A DNA stretch of 53,692 bases, taken from positions 1 to 53,692 of the forward strand of contig NZ_JACHFH010000021.1 of NCBI RefSeq assembly GCF_014201835.1, in the 5' to 3' direction. Under the pieces are notes generated by a model. The model was not told where the DNA came from. It worked only from the letters and a program-made list of their open reading frames with translations, and did not search any database. The DNA is from Pectinatus brassicae (GTDB taxonomy: Bacteria; Bacillota; Negativicutes; Selenomonadales; Selenomonadaceae). The translations under genes and the position numbers were made by a program. How positions within the stretch are numbered: the first letter of the stretch is position 1; each line of letters starts with the position of its first letter. Below, in pieces: positions 49,265 through 53,692 of the stretch.

Positions 49265-52200
49265 TTGAAAACAGACATAGTATGGATGGTAGAAACATCA
49301 GTAATACTGCCAGATGGCAGTGTGGTAAAAGCATTAGTGCCACAAGTATATTTGGCAGCTGATGCCGATAATACCGCTAATGGAGCAGCTGTAATCAGTG
49401 GGGAAAATGTAAACTTTAAAGTAACTAATGATATACTAAATACAGGAACCATAATTGCTGGTGATACCGCAAAACTATCCGCAACCGATATAAATAACTT
49501 TGGTGGAACAATCAAAGGCTCCAATGTGGCCCTGGCAGCAGAAAAAGATCTTAATAATACGGGTACACTGACGGCTGGTACCAGCATGGATCTTACAGCA
49601 GGACGGGACTTAAATGTAAATTCAGTTATAACAACCCAGACCAATAAGCATGGATATACCACCAACATAAAACAAGCCGGCAGTGTAAACGTAACAGGTG
49701 ATGACGGCAAAATATCACTGGCAGCCAAGCGTGATATAAACCTAACTGCCGCTATAGTAACCAGTACCGGGAAAAATGGCAGCATAACAGTCACAGCGGG
49801 ACAAAATGCCAATATTAACACCGTAAAAACAGGTTCAGATAACACAACTACCTGGGATAGCGAAAATAAGCGCCATGATAACAGCAGTACAGACGTAGGC
49901 AGCTCACTGACAGCTAAAGGTAATATTGCAATTACAGCTGGGCAGGATATCACAGCTAAAGCTGCTGCAATACAAACAGATAAAGACATCAGCATAGCCG
50001 CAGGGAAAAACATAAACATTACTGCCGGGCAGCAAAATAATGACATAATAGAAAACCATAAAAGAACTGACAGCGATATACTAGGAAGCAGAACCGAAAC
50101 CACCATCGACGGGCTCCATATGGTGCAGGCTAAAAGTACCAGCATTGAAGGAAATACCGTCAGCCTATCAAGTGGTAAAGATACAAATATTACTGGCTCT
50201 AATATAGCAGGGACAGGTGATGTTAATATTACTGCCCAGGGTAGTATCAGCATCCAATCGACAAAAGAAACAAACAACGAACTACACTATGATAAAGTCC
50301 AAAAATCCGGATTCCTGTCAGGTGGCGGCATAGGCTTTACCATCGGCAAAGAAAGCAGTAAAGAACTGCTGCAGACAGCAAACAATGAGCAGCTGGGATC
50401 CACTGTAGGCAGTATAGATAGCAGCGTGAACCTAAAAGCAGGTGACAAAGCCGCCATAAAAGGCAGTGACATAATAACCGACAAAGACATAAACATACAA
50501 GCTGGACAAGTAGATATAAAAAATGCAGAAAACATCTATAACACCAAAGAAGACTACGAATACAAAAAAAGTGGTCTTAGTGTATCACTAGGAGGCATGG
50601 CGGCACAAAATATCGCCAACATTACAGCACCGATAAAACGGGCCGGGCAAGTAAAAGACAACCGCTTAAAAGCCCTTTATGCCAAAAAAGCCATTGACGA
50701 AGCAAACAGCATAAAAAGTACCGCAAACAAAATAAAAAAAGATGGCATAAAATCAGCAGTAAGCATAGAGGTCAGCATTGGCAGCAGCAAAACAGAAAGC
50801 CATACTAACAGCACTACCACCCAAGCTGTAGGCTCCAGCCTGACAACCAATGGCAATGTCAACATAAAAGCCGATAAAACAGACATCAACATCGTTGGCA
50901 GCAGCGTAAACGCAGACAACATTACCCTCAAAGCCAAAAAAGATATTAACTTAGTAGCAGCTGACAACAGCAATAAAACAGACAGCAGCAGTAAATCCAG
51001 CTCCAGCAGCATCGGGGCATCCTTTGGACTGGCAGGTGGTATCACCTATACAGCAAGTGCCAGTAAAAACAGTGAAAAAATAAAAGAAAATGGAACAACC
51101 CATACCCAAACAACCATCACAGCCAAAGACACCCTGAAAACACAATCTGGTGAAGACACCAACATCATAGGTGCCAAAGCCAGCGGTAACAAAGTAGACA
51201 TGAACGTCGGCCGCAATCTAAACATAAAAACCCTGCAGGATACAGATAACTATGACGAACAGAGTCATTCTGCCGGTATAGACCTTAGTATAGAAACAAA
51301 AAAAATAGCCCCCGACGATAAAAGCAGTAAAACTATTACCGAAAAAGATTCCGGGCAACATGGCTCCATCAGCAAAGGCAGCATAGATTCCAACTACCAA
51401 AGCAGTACAGAACAAGCCGGAATATATGCCGGAAAAGACGGCTTTAACATCAACGTCGGCAAAAATACCGATTTAAAAGGTGCCGTAATAGCAAGTAATG
51501 CAACACCGGAAAAAAATAAACTATCTACAGATACACTTACCTACTCCGATGTAGAAAATACAGCTGACTATAGCGCAAGTAGTATAGGTGCAAATTATAA
51601 CAATAAGCCTACTATAGGCATGAAATTAGGTGATCTGGGTATTACACCAGATATTGGAACTGTTATAAGTGGAGAGGCTAATACTGCAAATAGATCAGCT
51701 ATTTCAAATGGTAAAATTGAAGTTCGTAGTAATCCTACTACTGATTTAACTAAACTCAATCGTGATACTACTAATTCGTTAAACACATTAGGAAAAATTT
51801 TTAATAAAAAAACAGTTAAGGAAAAACAAGAACTGGTAGGTCTGTTTGGTGAAGTAGCCGCTGAGGAAATTCATAAACTAAGTGATAGCAAAGGCTGGAA
51901 AGAGGGAGATCCTAATAAAGTTGCTCTTCATACAGTCCTTGGCGCACTTATGGCTAAAATGAGTGGAGAAAATCCTCTTTCAGGAGGATTTGGTGAGGGA
52001 TTAAATGAAGTCCTTCAAAAAGAATTAAAAAATCTTCCGTCGGATGTTCGTCAATGGGCAAGTTATGTTATTGGTTCAGCAACGGCAAAATTGACTAATG
52101 GAAGTCCTCAGACTGGTGGTTCAATCGCGGCTAATGGGACAAAGAATAATAGCCTTTTTGAAGGAATTGCTGGGACATATGATATTCCTGGATTAGGGGC

Positions 52201-52399
52201 AGTTGAAGTATTAGTTAATGGAACTGTTGTAGTTTGGGGTGTTATATACACTGCTGAGTCTGCGTTTGGAGAATGGATATATAATAAAGCATATGATTGG
52301 TTGATTTTGAATACCTCAATGGGGGACTCCATTGCACAAGATGTTATTGCAAAAGAAAAAAAGGAAGTATTAACCGTGAATTTCCAGCAGAGTGGTTAG
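49265..52399 (+). CDS. CdiA/FhaB-type exoprotein, C-terminal fragment with haemagglutinin repeats and toxin start
   Basis: About 1044 residues, in the same frame as the middle fragment. It starts in the conserved DIVWMVE...LPDGS...VPQVYLA segment, continues through haemagglutinin repeats (GSLTAKGNIAITAGQDITAK, SVNLKAGDKAAIKGSDI) and reaches a pre-toxin region (EVAAEEIHKL, ALHTVLGALMAKMSG, QWASYVIGSATAKL). The junction NGTKNN at ~52150 is in the place where CdiA proteins switch to a variable toxin. After it come ~70 hydrophobic-rich residues, then the frame drifts into FQQSG and stops. The base composition becomes more AT-rich from ~51.6 kb. There is no ribosome site at 49265. Confidence 0.82.
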   Translation: MKTDIVWMVETSVILPDGSVVKALVPQVYLAADADNTANGAAVISGENVNFKVTNDILNTGTIIAGDTAKLSATDINNFGGTIKGSNVALAAEKDLNNTGTLTAGTSMDLTAGRDLNVNSVITTQTNKHGYTTNIKQAGSVNVTGDDGKISLAAKRDINLTAAIVTSTGKNGSITVTAGQNANINTVKTGSDNTTTWDSENKRHDNSSTDVGSSLTAKGNIAITAGQDITAKAAAIQTDKDISIAAGKNINITAGQQNNDIIENHKRTDSDILGSRTETTIDGLHMVQAKSTSIEGNTVSLSSGKDTNITGSNIAGTGDVNITAQGSISIQSTKETNNELHYDKVQKSGFLSGGGIGFTIGKESSKELLQTANNEQLGSTVGSIDSSVNLKAGDKAAIKGSDIITDKDINIQAGQVDIKNAENIYNTKEDYEYKKSGLSVSLGGMAAQNIANITAPIKRAGQVKDNRLKALYAKKAIDEANSIKSTANKIKKDGIKSAVSIEVSIGSSKTESHTNSTTTQAVGSSLTTNGNVNIKADKTDINIVGSSVNADNITLKAKKDINLVAADNSNKTDSSSKSSSSSIGASFGLAGGITYTASASKNSEKIKENGTTHTQTTITAKDTLKTQSGEDTNIIGAKASGNKVDMNVGRNLNIKTLQDTDNYDEQSHSAGIDLSIETKKIAPDDKSSKTITEKDSGQHGSISKGSIDSNYQSSTEQAGIYAGKDGFNINVGKNTDLKGAVIASNATPEKNKLSTDTLTYSDVENTADYSASSIGANYNNKPTIGMKLGDLGITPDIGTVISGEANTANRSAISNGKIEVRSNPTTDLTKLNRDTTNSLNTLGKIFNKKTVKEKQELVGLFGEVAAEEIHKLSDSKGWKEGDPNKVALHTVLGALMAKMSGENPLSGGFGEGLNEVLQKELKNLPSDVRQWASYVIGSATAKLTNGSPQTGGSIAANGTKNNSLFEGIAGTYDIPGLGAVEVLVNGTVVVWGVIYTAESAFGEWIYNKAYDWLILNTSMGDSIAQDVIAKEKKEVLTVNFQQSG
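52357..52363 (+). promoter_or_regulatory. Slippery heptamer A AAA AAG at the toxin frame break
   Basis: In the exoprotein frame the codons are GAA AAA AAG, so bases 52357-52363 form the classic A AAA AAG slippery site used in E. coli dnaX. A -1 slip yields KKGSINREFPAEWLDK and the intact toxin tail. No slip yields a product ending FQQSG. Loss of one A from an eight-A tract would give the same sequence, so a mutation is the simpler explanation unless expression shows otherwise. Confidence 0.5.
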
Positions 52400-52512
52400 A
52401 TAAATCTTTAAAAGATATTGAGAACGCTGCTAGGAAAGGCGATGCATCCGCACGGACAGCAAAAAAATTACTTAAAGATAAACGTTTTGATAAAGGTGAT
52501 AACCGAAAATGA
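52363..52512 (+). CDS. Toxin C-terminal tail of the exoprotein, in the -1 frame
   Basis: Forty-nine residues: GSINREFPAEWLDKSLKDIE, then NAARKGDASARTAKKLLKDKRFDK and a short Lys/Arg end. The pattern REFP-x-E-W/Y-LDK with a K-LL-x-D-x-RF ending resembles C-termini of polymorphic toxins in CDI and other Firmicute systems. It has no start codon or ribosome site of its own and must be made by frameshift from the upstream fragment. The whole toxin region after NGTKNN would be ~120 residues. The toxic activity is not identifiable. The stop codon is 13 bases before the next gene. Confidence 0.65.
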   Translation, partial: GSINREFPAEWLDKSLKDIENAARKGDASARTAKKLLKDKRFDKGDNRK

Positions 52513-52528
52513 AGATAAGGAGAAAATG

Positions 52529-53137
52529 ATGATAATACTTGACAAAATTTTAGAAACGATATATTTTTATTATCCCCAAAATATATCGTACAGTGACCGG
52601 AAATATCATTTATCAACTCAGATTAAAAGGTTAGTAAGAAAGAGAAGGGAGCATTCGGAAAATGGTTCATATAGTTATCAAATAAATGAAATTTTAGCTC
52701 AGATTTTTGAGGACTATGAAGTAATTGACTGGACAGATCTTGAATCTGCTAATGATTATGAATATAGAATTCTTTTACATCAAAATCAACTAATCTTAGA
52801 TGATGACATTTTATTGATTAATTCTTTAGGGGGGAAACGATTAGATTTGTTTTTATTTATAAGTATTTTAGATAATTATTATTATTTTTTTATAAATGAA
52901 ACTATATTAGATAATCATACAAATAAATGGGTTTTTAAATATATTTCTACTTATTCAACAGAGATAAAAAATGTGATTGACAAAATGCAAGCTGTTTTAT
53001 TTCAAAATGGATATATAGAAATAACAAGTGAATTAGCTAACACAATAATCGAAGATGTAGAGACTGAATTAAAGGGGAAAGGAAAAGCACGGATATTTGA
53101 TTGTTTGTTTACTGACTTAATTTCTATTTCCGACTAA
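52529..53137 (+). CDS. Candidate CDI immunity protein
   Basis: A 202-residue cytosolic protein, acidic and tyrosine/isoleucine-rich, that I cannot assign to a named family. Its place directly after the toxin tail, 16 bases from its stop, with AAGGAG just ahead, is where CdiI immunity genes lie. Notable segments are ETIYFYYPQNISYSDRKY, the basic QIKRLVRKRRE and the acidic FEDYEVIDWTDLESANDYE. It has no signal peptide. Two adjacent ATGs (52526, 52529) are possible; the second has better spacing. It is much more AT-rich than the exoprotein, as toxin-immunity cassettes often are. It is intact. Confidence 0.65.
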   Translation: MIILDKILETIYFYYPQNISYSDRKYHLSTQIKRLVRKRREHSENGSYSYQINEILAQIFEDYEVIDWTDLESANDYEYRILLHQNQLILDDDILLINSLGGKRLDLFLFISILDNYYYFFINETILDNHTNKWVFKYISTYSTEIKNVIDKMQAVLFQNGYIEITSELANTIIEDVETELKGKGKARIFDCLFTDLISISD

Positions 53138-53273
53138 TGGTGTACCCTTCTCGAATTAAAATACACAAAATAAGTTAAAAAAACGAATTTCAATTAGTTC
53201 CAAAAAATAACTCTACTATTTGGTGGAGATATAAGCGTAAAGTGAAATATTAAGATAAACAAGGATGTTAATA

Positions 53274-53692
53274 GTGATAAAAAAGGAAATAATAATTGCG
53301 GTAATACTGTTTTTTAGTACTTTTAGTAATACAGTATGGGCTGTTGCCTAAGCCGGGCAGGAAGTAAATCAGTATCAAAATACAAAGCGGCAGGCCCAAC
53401 AGCAGCAAGAACAAATAAATGCACCAGCAGTACAATTGCAAAAAACGAGCAAGGCAAATGGCGTATTGGTATTGCCAAAGGAACAGCGCAGTTTCTTAAT
53501 TCGTGATTTCGTTATAGAGCATAATGGTACAAGGCGTTTTAACTGGATGAATGGTGAGTTAAAACAGTATAAGGGACAGTATATAGGGGCAAAGGGTATC
53601 AGTATGTTATCTAAAATGCTGTCAGATAAAATGATTGCGCGAGGCTTTGTTACCAGTCAGATAATTGTGCCTAAACAAAATTTAAAAGATGG
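53274..53692 (+). pseudogene. CdiB/FhaC/ShlB-type outer-membrane transporter, 5' part, with in-frame stop (runs off window)
   Basis: From a GTG at 53274 (after AAGGATGTTAATA) the frame encodes a signal peptide, MIKKEIIIAVILFFSTFSNT then VWAVA. A TAA at 53349-53351 follows. The same frame continues as AGQEVNQYQNTKRQAQQQQEQ and a POTRA-type segment (SFLIRDFVIEHNGTRR, AKGISMLSKMLSDKMIARGF, VTSQIIVP), typical of TPS transporters. GCC TAA GCC most simply derives from CAA. If real, the stop destroys the partner needed to export the exoprotein. The gene continues past the window end. Confidence 0.75.

Noticed and set aside
49150-50277. Long open frame on the minus strand (375 residues) opposite the exoprotein
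   Set aside because: It is a shadow of repetitive codons on the other strand: hydrophobic low-complexity product, no ribosome site, no family resemblance.
49265-52399. Third exoprotein segment as an independent gene
   Set aside because: The frame is the same as the preceding segment across the TAG, the nominal TTG start has no ribosome site, and the protein begins mid-domain.

Overview
The window looks like chromosomal DNA from a low-GC, diderm Firmicute of the class Negativicutes. A low-GC Selenomonadaceae member (Megamonas- or Pectinatus-like) fits best, but I cannot name the species. Supporting points: Firmicute-type gene sets and AGGAGG ribosome sites (whiA-yvcK-rapZ, SCIFF peptide with its maturase, CIRCE-controlled chaperones); outer-membrane functions (a lipid A-type phosphoethanolamine transferase and a two-partner-secretion exoprotein with its transporter); and very AT-rich intergenic DNA. 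The window opens inside a 5S rRNA followed by tRNA-Gln and tRNA-Lys, so a ribosomal operon ends here.

Layout. 0.4-2.9 kb: a DUF1847 cysteine-rich protein, a CBS-pair protein, and an unusual fusion of an RsbW-like ATPase with a DJ-1/PfpI-like domain. 2.9-18.4 kb: a nitrogen/histidine-related catabolic island, all on the minus strand. It holds a broken nitrate/sulfonate-type ABC system, an amino-acid ABC transporter with an M20 peptidase, and a seven-gene operon: M20 amidase, HutF-like amidohydrolase, two-subunit aconitase X, D-2-hydroxyacid dehydrogenase, hutI and hutU. An RpiR-type regulator and a frameshifted hutD lie upstream. No histidine ammonia-lyase (hutH) is present. I propose, as a hypothesis, that the dehydrogenase and aconitase X form a route to urocanate that bypasses HutH. 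18.7-24.2 kb: mnmA, an Rrf2 regulator, rarA, dut and the phosphoethanolamine transferase. 24.4-26.5 kb: htpG under promoter plus CIRCE. 26.5-35.1 kb: pyruvate kinase, a GGGtGRT/IscU-like pair of unknown role, and the gap-pgk-tpiA-gpmI glycolytic operon. 35.2-36.9 kb: SCIFF peptide and its radical-SAM maturase. 36.9-43.0 kb: a secreted protein of unknown function, a polysaccharide deacetylase, whiA, yvcK, rapZ and a Cof-type phosphatase. 43.2-45.4 kb: groES-groEL under CIRCE. 45.8-53.7 kb: a contact-dependent-inhibition (CDI)-like locus with a CdiA-type exoprotein, a toxin tail, a candidate immunity gene, and the start of the CdiB-type transporter.

Two themes stand out. First, several minus-strand units start with a good sigma-A promoter followed almost at once by a terminator-like hairpin. 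Three of these, all in the catabolic island, share the 5'-end sequence AGCAAYGGYGCTT followed by a hairpin and a T-run (T is U in the RNA), which suggests an undescribed leader-RNA family. Second, the window carries several gene lesions: a deletion fusion in the ABC permease, a 4-nt duplication in hutD, and, in the CDI locus, one frameshift, a TAG, a TAA and a final break lying exactly on the slippery heptamer A AAA AAG. That last break could be programmed -1 frameshifting that controls the toxin tail, or simply loss of one A. All assignments are from reading the sequence; no database search was run.
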